From Bacteroidota bacterium (lineage in GTDB: Bacteria; Bacteroidota; Rhodothermia; Rhodothermales; UBA10348), in assembly GCA_029262855.1 (NCBI GenBank), contig JAJCYP010000039.1, positions 1 to 56,865 on the forward strand: a stretch of DNA of 56,865 nt, written 5' to 3'. Both the position numbers and the translations under genes were made by a program. The notes under the pieces were generated by a model, which saw only the letters and a list, made by a program, of their open reading frames with translations, was not told the DNA's origin and made no database searches. Below, one piece after another: positions 35,721-43,326 of the stretch. How positions within the stretch are numbered: position 1 is the first letter of the stretch; each line of letters starts with the position of its first letter.

Positions 35721-37049
35721 CTACTTGAGTGCAACACACGTAGAAGTCGTGTTACCCGGAGCATTCGTGACGCAGTCTGATGAGGATATGCGCTTCAATA
35801 CCTCTTCGTATCCAAGCCCAGGCTCCCTGGCCAGAACCGCGGCGGCTGCCCCAGTTACATGGGGGACTGCAAAGGATGTACCCGAACCCAGCAGGAGGAC
35901 GATTTTCTTTTTATAAATCTTCCCCAATGAGAGAATATCTTCGCCTGGAGCCAGGATATCGACCTTCGGACCACGATTGGAGAAGGACGAATGCTCGTTG
36001 TCAGGTCCGTGAGATCCGACGGTGATGACCCCCCTGGCGTGTGCCGGAGTCACCTTGTTGGCGTTCAATCCATCATTTCCGGCAGAGACAACAACGATGA
36101 CCCCAGCGTCGCTGGCCTCCGTCAGGGCCTCGTCCAGGGCGGTTTCCCAGGTCACTCCGATGTAGGCACCGAAGCTCAGCGACATGATGACCGGCGTGGC
36201 CGGATCGGCCTCCTTGCGCTCAATAATGGTGTTTATGGCATCGATTGCCACAGACATCGAAGTCATGCCGAACTTGTTGAGGACGACCATATTGTGGACC
36301 GAGACACCGGGCGCGACGCCGAGTACGCCGGTATCGTTGTCCAGCGCGGCAGCCGTGCCCGCGATGTGGTAGCCGTGGGTAAAGACATCGGAGCCTGTCT
36401 TCTTGATGAACTCGATTTCCTCCACCAGATTGACGTCGTCCTCGTTGACACGGGTGTCGAGTATGTACAGGTGCACACCAGAGAGTTGAGCCTCCGAAAG
36501 ATCGGCCAGTGGCGCTCCGATGTGAGGGACACCCCAAGGGATCGTTTGATTGCCCCCTGCCGGAGACATGCTTACGCTCTCCGCCTGAACCCTCAAATCT
36601 GGCTCAATTTGGAAGATTTCGGGCTGCGAGAGCAGCTGGCTCAAGGCGGGCATGATGATGTCCTGCCCGGGAAGAAGCCCGAATGTGCTCTGGATTTCCG
36701 CCTTGTCCAACTGGACCGCAGCGGCAAGCTCGGTGACGTCACCGGAGAGGCTGTGGCGACGCAGAAAACCGTGTCTGCGCAGGAAACCGTGGCGTCTCAG
36801 GAAGCCATCGGCATCGCCCTTCGGCTCCAGAAACTTGATGATTATCCGGATCTCGTCTGGATCGTCTTTCCCGGCTGGCGTTGTCAGCGCGGTCTGCGTC
36901 AGGAGGTGGCCGTTTATCAGCTTGGCGTCGCCGAGAACCTGCTCTTCAAGCTCCATCGGTACAAACTCCGGTGCCGAGATCGGCTCCAGACATCCGGATA
37001 ATGGGATCAAAGAACCAATCAGCACGCAAGTGGAAGCAATGCGGTTCAT
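35721..37049 (-). CDS. Subtilase-family lipoprotein with FLRRHG repeats
   Basis: Protein of 442 aa starting at ATG 37049. This start gives a lipoprotein signal (LIGSLIPLSGC, C20); an in-frame extension to 37115 does not. The catalytic triad is D198 (YILDTRVNED), H225 (THGYHIAGTAA) and S392 (GSGTSFAVPHVTG), with oxyanion N325 (SAGND). The canonical HGTH reads HGYH and GTSMA reads GTSFA, so it is atypical but complete. In the propeptide-like region residues 83-100 are three tandem FLRRHG units. A sigma-54-like promoter lies 46-60 nt upstream of the start. It is divergent from the propeller sensor kinase gene. Confidence 0.88.
   Translation of the reverse strand: MNRIASTCVLIGSLIPLSGCLEPISAPEFVPMELEEQVLGDAKLINGHLLTQTALTTPAGKDDPDEIRIIIKFLEPKGDADGFLRRHGFLRRHGFLRRHSLSGDVTELAAAVQLDKAEIQSTFGLLPGQDIIMPALSQLLSQPEIFQIEPDLRVQAESVSMSPAGGNQTIPWGVPHIGAPLADLSEAQLSGVHLYILDTRVNEDDVNLVEEIEFIKKTGSDVFTHGYHIAGTAAALDNDTGVLGVAPGVSVHNMVVLNKFGMTSMSVAIDAINTIIERKEADPATPVIMSLSFGAYIGVTWETALDEALTEASDAGVIVVVSAGNDGLNANKVTPAHARGVITVGSHGPDNEHSSFSNRGPKVDILAPGEDILSLGKIYKKKIVLLLGSGTSFAVPHVTGAAAAVLAREPGLGYEEVLKRISSSDCVTNAPGNTTSTCVALK
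36753..36806 (-). repeat. Three tandem 18-bp repeats (FLRRHG)
   Basis: Units at 36753-36770, 36771-36788 and 36789-36806 encode FLRRH(G/S) three times in the subtilase lipoprotein. The units differ mostly at synonymous positions, which suggests the peptide is being kept. Confidence 0.8.
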
Positions 37050-37092
37050 ACCAGGGTGGGGTCTGGTTGGGGGTTGTGGGGGGCCACATCGT

Positions 37093-37110
37093 CTACAAAT
37101 GCGGTGCCAA
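37093..37110 (-). promoter_or_regulatory. Sigma-54-like promoter of subtilase lipoprotein
   Basis: Minus strand TTGGCACCGCATTTGTAG: a perfect -24 block (TTGGCAC) and a -12 block TTGT where the consensus is TTGC, with the correct GG-N10-G spacing. Predicted transcript start near 37083 leaves a leader of about 34 nt before ATG 37049. A TGTCT half-site lies upstream at 37222-37226. Confidence 0.5.
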
Positions 37111-37296
37111 ATCAAGATACCCGTTTTTTACGAGTCAAGCCCGTCCTTTCAGTGCAGGTGTCGCTTTTTCAGTAACTTAGATCCCGTTACCTCCGATGAA
37201 CAGGTCTTTTTTATTGCTCACAGACAGATTTTTATACGTATCCATGTTTATCGGTAAGGTTTTTGAGTCCCGTGTGCGCACCCACCGCGCTCCCCC
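37111..37296. other. AT-rich divergent intergenic region
   Basis: Between the subtilase lipoprotein promoter and the sensor kinase start. The stretch 37150-37260 is distinctly more AT-rich than its surroundings (TCTTTTTTATTGCTC, TTTTTATACGTATCC) and must hold the kinase promoter. I could not settle on a -10/-35 pair. Confidence 0.4.
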
Positions 37297-40200
37297 ATGC
37301 TTGCAATTCTTCTAGTCGCCGGCCTCATAGCCGCGGCTCCCTTCGCTGAGCCCTCTTCTATTGACCCTGGCAAAACCATGAGCCAGCGGGTCGTGGACCA
37401 CTGGACCGTTGAGGACGGCCTGCCTCAAAACACGATTACCTCCATCGTGCAAACCGGTGACGGTTACCTGTGGTTGGGGACCGAGCAGGGGCTGGTCCGC
37501 TACAACGGCCTCCAATTCGTTGTGATTGATCTGGAGCCGGTGTCATCGTCAATTGAGGTGATTTCGCTCGCGCAGGACGCCGACGGACGCTTGTGGGTCG
37601 GCACTCTGGCTGGAGTCGTGATTGTAAATGGCGGCACTCGGGCTGCCTTGCCGCACCTGCCACCTTCTGCTCGGGTGGAAGCCCTGGCGAGGGACGGCTC
37701 CGGTGGTATGCTTGTGGGTACATGGGCTACCGGTCTTTTTCGCTGCACGGTGGACGCCTGCAGCCGCATGGACGACTCGCGCGCGGGATCGCTTGGCCGA
37801 ATTCAGAGCATCGTACGTGTTGCTTCCGCAACATGGGTGGGCACGGACACCGGGCTCTTTTCGCTGGTCGGCGATGAGGTCCTCCCCCGAGTCCCGGACC
37901 TGTCCGTCTCCTCCATGGTTTCCCCGGATGGCGAGACCATCGTGGTCGGTTTCCGAAATGGAAAGGTGGGCGTACTCGGGGCGGACCACGAGTTTGAACT
38001 TGTATCCGAGCCCGGACTCTGGCCGAATGAGAGGATCTGGAGCATGATGGCCGACAAACACGGATCCATCTGGTTTGGCATGGAGAATCAGCGCCTCTTT
38101 CGTCAGACCCCCAGCGGGCTGGATGTTTTTGGCGAGGCAGCGGGCCTGGAGGGTACTCGCGTCCTGTCGATCTATGAGGACCGGGAAGCAAGCGTCTGGG
38201 TCGGGACAGAGGGAGGCGGCCTTCTCCGATTCAGGACTGGCGCCATCACGACCTTGGACGAGGCGGCGGGACTATCCAATGGTTATGTCACCACGGTACT
38301 CGAACTCCGGGACAAGTCCGTCCTCGCCGGTACGTTCGGCGGCGGCGTTCACCGGGTGGATCCGCATGCACTGACGGCCGAGTCCATCTTTCCGTCACTC
38401 CCCAGCAAGAACGTAACGGGCCTCCTTGAAGATGATGAAGGTCGGGTCTGGGTTGCGACCATCGATGAGGGCCTGTTCAGCATGGCCGGGACCCGAGCTC
38501 TCCCGACGGCCGGACTTCCATCCAGCGCGGTCTACGCGCTCAGGCCCGGTGCAGGAAACAGCATTTGGGTCGGTACCGATGCCGGACTGGCCGAAATAAC
38601 GCCATCCGGCGTCCAGGTCTACACCACGGCGGATGGTCTGGGTTCGGACTCTATCGTGGACGTGGAGGCCAGCCAACCTGGCATCGTCTGGGTGGCCACC
38701 TACGGCGGTGGCCTTACCCGACTTAGCCGGAACAGGCCGCCCGTAACGTACACCACAGAAGACGGCCTGGGCAGTGATCTGGTCAGCGCACTCCATCTGG
38801 ACGCCGACGGCACGCTCTGGATCGGCACCCTTGGCGGAGGTCTCTCCTTCCTCCGGGACGATGTCATTTCGACGGTTTCCGTTCGCGATGGGCTCTTCGA
38901 CCGCACCATCTTCCAGATTCTTGAGGATGGCCTCGGAAACCTGTGGATGGGTTCCAATCGCGGAATCAGCCGAGTTTCGAAGCAGGATGTGCTGACCTAT
39001 GAGGCCGGCACGAGCGCACCCATTCCCTTTGCCTCTTTTGGCACCGACGATGGACTCAAGTCGCCGGAAATCAATGGGGGTGCTCAACCCGCGGGCTGGA
39101 AAAGCTCCGACGGCCGCCTCTGGTTTCCAACCATTTCCGGAGTCGCAGTTCTGGATCCGGCGGACCTGCGCCGAAATACCGTGCCACCGCCCGTCGTGAT
39201 CGAGCAGATCGAAGCCGATGGGGTCCCGATTCCCGTGGCAATCGAGCAGGTAGAAGCGAACGGCATCCCGATGCGCTTCGCGGAGGATGTCGAGTTTCCC
39301 GCGGGGACCCGGCGAATCGAGTTCAAGTTCGCCGCTCTCAGCCTGATTGACGCGTCGGCGATCACCTATCGATATCGTCTAAGAGGTGCGGAGACGGCCT
39401 GGTCCTCTCCCATCGGAGGCAACACGGCCTCCTATACGTTCATCGAGCCTGGTGAGTACACGTTCCAGGTGATCGCCGCCAACAACGATGGCGTCTGGAA
39501 CGAAGAGGGCATCTCGCTGGCGTTCAACCTCAAGCCCTATTTCTACCAGACCTCGTGGTTCTGGATGCTGCTGGCCTCGACCTTCTTCCTGGCGGGAGCC
39601 TGGGCACTGCGGGTCCGGACGCGCCAGCTGCAGCATCAGCGGGAGCAGCTCGAGAGGATGGTGGATGCCCGAACTCGTGATGTGATGGCTGCCAAGGACC
39701 AGATCCAGGCCCAGTCGGACGCGTTGCGTGCCTCTCTCCGGGAAAAGGACGTGTTGCTGCGCGAGGTGCATCACCGGGTCAAGAACAATCTCCAGATGAT
39801 CTCGAGCCTGCTCCAGCTTCAGTCTCGCCAAGTTGAATCCCCCGCGACCAAGTTGCTTTTTGATGAGTGCAGAAACAGGATATACTCCTTCTCCATGGTT
39901 CACGAAAGGCTCTATCGGGCGAAGGACATCGCGCATTTTGATTTCGTGGACTACCTGACCGGACTTTCTGAACAACTGGTCCGCTCGGCCGGTGATGATG
40001 GAGCGGACATTCGGCTCACGGTCAGCGTCGAGCCCGGCGCAATGGACGTCGACCGTGCGATTTCGTGCGGACTGATCGTGACCGAGTTCGTCACGAATGC
40101 CCTTCGCCACGCCTTCCACTCGAAGCCCGATGGCACCATTTCGGTCACCTTCTCGCGCAAAGACGAGATGGGAGTTCTTACGGTTCTGGATGACGGCTGC

Positions 40201-40395
40201 GGAATACCGGATCTCGGTGCGCGGGCCAACCGCGATGGCCTGGGCCTTCGGCTGGTCGATGCACTCGTGTCGCGATTGCGGGGAGACCTAGTTGCCACAC
40301 AGCGGCCGAAGGGCGGCACCAGGTGCCAGGTCTTATTCCCCTTGGGCTCCGAATTACACAAGCTAACAACGCCCCAACGGGTAGCCGCTCTATGA
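37297..40395 (+). CDS. Two-component sensor kinase with propeller, Y_Y_Y and HisKA_2 domains
   Basis: Membrane sensor kinase of 1032 aa. Signal peptide ([19 protein letters not shown]), then about 600 residues of two-component propeller repeats ([36 protein letters not shown]), a Y_Y_Y domain at about 680-745 ([12 protein letters not shown]), one transmembrane segment ([18 protein letters not shown], near 755-775), a coiled coil, a HisKA_2 dimerisation domain ([19 protein letters not shown]825/H826) and HATPase ([32 protein letters not shown]). The propeller faces the periplasm and probably senses a glycan or peptide. The stop overlaps the next gene's ATG (ATGA), so the two are translationally coupled. 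A 14-codon tandem micro-duplication lies at 39193-39276. Confidence 0.92.
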   Translation: MLAILLVAGLIAAAPFAEPSSIDPGKTMSQRVVDHWTVEDGLPQNTITSIVQTGDGYLWLGTEQGLVRYNGLQFVVIDLEPVSSSIEVISLAQDADGRLWVGTLAGVVIVNGGTRAALPHLPPSARVEALARDGSGGMLVGTWATGLFRCTVDACSRMDDSRAGSLGRIQSIVRVASATWVGTDTGLFSLVGDEVLPRVPDLSVSSMVSPDGETIVVGFRNGKVGVLGADHEFELVSEPGLWPNERIWSMMADKHGSIWFGMENQRLFRQTPSGLDVFGEAAGLEGTRVLSIYEDREASVWVGTEGGGLLRFRTGAITTLDEAAGLSNGYVTTVLELRDKSVLAGTFGGGVHRVDPHALTAESIFPSLPSKNVTGLLEDDEGRVWVATIDEGLFSMAGTRALPTAGLPSSAVYALRPGAGNSIWVGTDAGLAEITPSGVQVYTTADGLGSDSIVDVEASQPGIVWVATYGGGLTRLSRNRPPVTYTTEDGLGSDLVSALHLDADGTLWIGTLGGGLSFLRDDVISTVSVRDGLFDRTIFQILEDGLGNLWMGSNRGISRVSKQDVLTYEAGTSAPIPFASFGTDDGLKSPEINGGAQPAGWKSSDGRLWFPTISGVAVLDPADLRRNTVPPPVVIEQIEADGVPIPVAIEQVEANGIPMRFAEDVEFPAGTRRIEFKFAALSLIDASAITYRYRLRGAETAWSSPIGGNTASYTFIEPGEYTFQVIAANNDGVWNEEGISLAFNLKPYFYQTSWFWMLLASTFFLAGAWALRVRTRQLQHQREQLERMVDARTRDVMAAKDQIQAQSDALRASLREKDVLLREVHHRVKNNLQMISSLLQLQSRQVESPATKLLFDECRNRIYSFSMVHERLYRAKDIAHFDFVDYLTGLSEQLVRSAGDDGADIRLTVSVEPGAMDVDRAISCGLIVTEFVTNALRHAFHSKPDGTISVTFSRKDEMGVLTVLDDGCGIPDLGARANRDGLGLRLVDALVSRLRGDLVATQRPKGGTRCQVLFPLGSELHKLTTPQRVAAL
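39193..39276 (+). repeat. 14-codon tandem duplication in the sensor kinase
   Basis: Two adjacent 42-nt units encode [14 protein letters not shown] and [14 protein letters not shown], between the propeller and the Y_Y_Y domain. It is diverged, so not a very recent event. Confidence 0.7.
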
Positions 40396-42080
40396 GCATG
40401 CGCAATCGTGTGATGATTGCTGAGGACGAGGTCTTCACGGCCCTCGAACTCCAATTTCACCTCGAACAATTGGGTTACGAGGTGGTGGATCTGGTTTCCT
40501 CCGGTGAGCAGGCTGTCAAGCGGGCCATCGCCTTGAAGCCGGACTTGCTCATGATGGACGTCCGTCTCGAAGGCGAGGTGGATGGCATCGATGCCTTCAG
40601 GGCGATCCGGAAAGAGCATGACGTCCCGGTCATTTTCCTGACAGCCTTTGGCGACGAAGAAACCATCAGTCGTGCCAAGGAGTCTGGCGCCTTCGGCTAT
40701 ATCCTGAAGCCCTTCAAGGAGCGTGAGCTGCGGGCCATGATCGAAGTGTCGCTCAATCGACACGAACGCCTTCACGACCTGCAGAAGAGTCACGATGACC
40801 TGCAGGAAATCCTGGACGGCCTGCGTCTCGGCACCGCCATGACGGACGGCTCGGGGCGGATCACCTTTATCAGTCGCGTTGCCTGTCGCCTGCTGGGGAT
40901 GTCGGAGGAGACCGCTCAAGGCGGGATGTGGTACCACATCTTCCCGTTCAATGAAGCGACCCTGAACTCGCTGCGGTCGATCGCCGCCGAACCGGACACC
41001 GCCCCTGCGGAGAAGATCACAACCACGGTCACGCACCGCAACGGAAGATCCTACTACATGGAGATCGAGGTCCAGCCGGACCCGAGAAACAGCCTCCGAC
41101 GAATCTTTGTCTTCTACGATGTCACGGAAGTACATGACCTTCGCCGGCAGCTGAATCAGGATTCGCATTATCACGACCTGATTGGCGAAAGCGCCAGCAT
41201 GAGGACCGTCTTCTCGCAGATCCAGGCTGTGGCCGTGCTGGACACGACTGTTCTGATTGAGGGCGAAACCGGAACCGGAAAAGAACTGGTCGCGCGAGCC
41301 ATTCACCGGGCCAGCCACCGGTCCTCGGAGCCATTCGTCGCGGTCAACTGCGCGGCTCTCACCGAGTCGCTCGCCGCGAGTCAGCTTTTTGGTCACAAGA
41401 AGGGCTCCTTCACTGGAGCTGTCAGCGATGAGCGCGGGTTTTTCGGAGCCGCGAACGGTGGCACCCTGTTTCTGGACGAGATCGGCGACATTCCTCTGGA
41501 CGTGCAGGTGAACCTGCTTCGTGTTCTTGAAGAAAGGACCGTAACCCGGGTAGGTGAGACGCACCCACGAAAGGTGGACGTCAGAATCGTTGCCGCATCG
41601 CACCGAAGCCTTCCCGAAGAGGTTGAGGCCGGGCGATTCCGGGCCGACCTTCTTTACCGCATTCGCGTGGCACGTGTAGACCTGCCGACTCTCCGGGAGC
41701 GGACCGGAGACATCCCTATTCTGGTTCAGAGCTTCCTCTCGAAGTTCTGCACGCGGATCGGCAAGGACGTGAGCGACATCAGCTCATCGGCCATGCGCGC
41801 GATGATCGACTATCCGTGGCCCGGAAACGTTCGAGAACTCCGCAACACGGTGGAGTACGCCGTGATACGCTGCAACGGCTCGGTGATCCAGCCCGCGGAC
41901 CTCCCTCCGGAGGTTCGTAATGCGGCCACGGTCACTCCCGTGGTCATCGGCTCCTCCCGAAAGGAGCGCCTCGTTGCTGCCTTGAACCACACCAACGGCA
42001 ACCGAAAAGCGGCCGCCGAACTCCTCGGAATCAGCCGCGCCACCTTGTATCGCCGACTGGCCGAAACCGGCATCGAGTGA
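40392..42080 (+). CDS. Sigma-54-dependent response regulator (receiver-PAS-AAA+-Fis HTH)
   Basis: Transcription activator of 562 aa from ATG 40392, which overlaps the kinase stop as ATGA; an upstream GTG at 40323 would lie inside the kinase gene. Receiver domain about residues 6-120 (VMIAEDEV, phospho-acceptor D56 in LLMMDVRL, K in YILKPF), PAS about 140-255, sigma-54 AAA+ domain about 270-500 with Walker A GETGTGKE (291-298), the sigma-54 contact loop GSFTGA (338-343, canonical GAFTGA) and Walker [12 protein letters not shown], then a Fis-type HTH ([20 protein letters not shown]). All parts needed to activate sigma-54 holoenzyme are present. The paired kinase is HisKA_2, while classic NtrC-type partners use HisKA. 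Confidence 0.95.
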   Translation: MSMRNRVMIAEDEVFTALELQFHLEQLGYEVVDLVSSGEQAVKRAIALKPDLLMMDVRLEGEVDGIDAFRAIRKEHDVPVIFLTAFGDEETISRAKESGAFGYILKPFKERELRAMIEVSLNRHERLHDLQKSHDDLQEILDGLRLGTAMTDGSGRITFISRVACRLLGMSEETAQGGMWYHIFPFNEATLNSLRSIAAEPDTAPAEKITTTVTHRNGRSYYMEIEVQPDPRNSLRRIFVFYDVTEVHDLRRQLNQDSHYHDLIGESASMRTVFSQIQAVAVLDTTVLIEGETGTGKELVARAIHRASHRSSEPFVAVNCAALTESLAASQLFGHKKGSFTGAVSDERGFFGAANGGTLFLDEIGDIPLDVQVNLLRVLEERTVTRVGETHPRKVDVRIVAASHRSLPEEVEAGRFRADLLYRIRVARVDLPTLRERTGDIPILVQSFLSKFCTRIGKDVSDISSSAMRAMIDYPWPGNVRELRNTVEYAVIRCNGSVIQPADLPPEVRNAATVTPVVIGSSRKERLVAALNHTNGNRKAAAELLGISRATLYRRLAETGIE

Positions 42081-42099
42081 TTGGCCGCGCCGCGGGGTC

Positions 42100-42126
42100 G
42101 TGTCTTATGAACAGACACATGAGACA
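42100..42126. promoter_or_regulatory. Upstream activator site candidate (TGTCT/AGACA palindrome)
   Basis: TGTCTTATGAACAGACA at 42101-42117 is a 5-7-5 inverted repeat, directly followed by a further TGAGACA half-site at 42120-42126. It lies 77-103 bp upstream of the -24 element of the sigma-54-type promoter at 42201, the usual distance of enhancer sites. Confidence 0.55.
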
Positions 42127-42200
42127 CCATTGAAACACTTCACCGGGTCGAGGGAACGTGGTCCGGCATCAGCCGGTCCATTTCAGGTGTTTCGGATTGA

Positions 42201-42218
42201 TTGGCATGGTATTCGCGG
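42201..42218 (+). promoter_or_regulatory. Sigma-54-type promoter
   Basis: TTGGCATGGTATTCGCGG: the -24 GG (42203-42204) and -12 GC (42215-42216) are separated by exactly 10 nt. The -24 block TTGGCA is perfect; -12 reads TCGC against consensus TTGC. Predicted start near 42228 leaves a leader of about 36 nt before ATG 42264. Confidence 0.6.
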
Positions 42219-42263
42219 AGCCTCTCGGCGTTACCCCGTGTCTTTCCACTACACCCCCCCATC

Positions 42264-43133
42264 ATGTTCAACGCGGTCCCCCACCCCGCGGATGAAGGTT
42301 TTGTGGCTGTTCAGGAGACGTACTCTCGAACATTCATTTGCAGTACCGGATTCCCGGCGCCCAAGCACCCTCGCAAGCGCAACAACAAGTCCCGTGTCAC
42401 CGTGTCTGGCAGGGATCGACAGCCGGAGCCAAATCGGGCATTGATGCACACCGATGACGCCCGAACGAGTTCCTCTACCGGCAGCTGCGACCTGCCTCCA
42501 ATCGTCGCCGTCGTAGGAGCGAACGCGACGAGTCGCGAGCACTCCCTTACCACCCGGATCGCGGACTGCATTGCCAACCAGGGTCTGCGCGTGGCCGTCT
42601 CCCGACTGACCGGCGGCCGGAGGACCGTTTTCCGGGAATCCTGCAACTGGATTTCCGCGCGTGACCTCTCCGACTATGGTTACGTGACCACCCAGTCCTG
42701 CGACCCGCGAGAACTGTCACGCCTTTTTGCAGTCCAGATGGACGACATCTCTACCTACGCGCCGGACGTCGTGGTGGTCGAACTCTGCGGCACCCTCTGG
42801 AGACAGGACGTTCGCTCCATGGTTTCGCTCATTGGCCAGAGCAGCGCGCCCAGCACTTCCATTCTCTCGGCCACAGATCCAGGAGCGGCCGCTCTCGGCA
42901 TTGAGATGGTCACCAACACGGGGCTCCGGGTCGGTGCCGTCTGGACTCCACGCGCGGACCCGTCTGTGCTTCGGAGGGATCGGCGCATCAAGGCGGCAGG
43001 AGTCCCTGTGTGCGGGCGGGGGGACATGGCCTGTGCCACGCGTGCTCTCATGGCCCAGTTGAAGACCCGCTGGGTACCGCTGGACAATGGACTCTTTGAT
43101 CGCCCCTACTCAGAAATCCCCTTCGCCGCCTGA
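42264..43133 (+). CDS. P-loop-NTPase-like protein with degenerate Walker A, unknown function
   Basis: Protein of 289 aa from ATG 42264, which fits the promoter before it; ATG 42444 is the alternative and would remove 60 poorly structured residues. The core (IVAVVGANATSREHSLTTRI, then GLRVAVSRLTGG, DLSDYGYVTTQSC, APDVVVVELCGTLWRQDV, LGIEMVTNTGLRVGAVW) has the strand-loop-helix order of DUF1611/MobB-like P-loop proteins that sense a cargo. The phosphate-binding lysine is not in place (REHSLTT where a GKTT would be expected). No signal peptide or membrane segment. It is the immediate downstream gene of the sigma-54 regulator and its likely target. Family assignment is tentative. Confidence 0.65.
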   Translation: MFNAVPHPADEGFVAVQETYSRTFICSTGFPAPKHPRKRNNKSRVTVSGRDRQPEPNRALMHTDDARTSSSTGSCDLPPIVAVVGANATSREHSLTTRIADCIANQGLRVAVSRLTGGRRTVFRESCNWISARDLSDYGYVTTQSCDPRELSRLFAVQMDDISTYAPDVVVVELCGTLWRQDVRSMVSLIGQSSAPSTSILSATDPGAAALGIEMVTNTGLRVGAVWTPRADPSVLRRDRRIKAAGVPVCGRGDMACATRALMAQLKTRWVPLDNGLFDRPYSEIPFAA

Positions 43134-43174
43134 CGACTGATACTGTTTTGGCGACCGATTCCGTTTTACAAGAC

Positions 43175-43209
43175 TGCGTCCCGCATTCACCTCCTTCCGA
43201 CGGGACGCA
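43175..43209. terminator. Hairpin between convergent genes
   Basis: TGCGTCCCG (43175-43183) pairs with CGGGACGCA (43201-43209), 9 bp with a 17-nt loop, between the P-loop-like gene and the M1 peptidase gene. A smaller hairpin, GGACA/TGTCC at 43300-43315 followed on the minus strand by GTTATTG, lies 11 nt after the peptidase stop. The rest of 43134-43326 shows no gene. Confidence 0.5.
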
Positions 43210-43326
43210 TCCGGGTGGCTAGTGGGTGGCCGATCCGGACTACACCAGAGCTCGATTGCAACAGCAGTCGGGCTCTGCTTGTACCTACCTTGCAATAACG
43301 GACATTCAACTGTCCTGCCAGATCCG

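Noticed and set aside
37203-37219. Sigma-54-like element before the sensor kinase (GG ... GC in GGTCTTTTTTATTGC)
   Set aside because: The spacing is 11 instead of 10 nt and the -24 block does not match TTGGCA.
39951-41603. Long open frame (550 codons) on the minus strand opposite the kinase and regulator genes
   Set aside because: It is antisense to two genes with clear motifs, has no recognisable domain or ribosome-binding site, and is explained by GC-rich codon bias.
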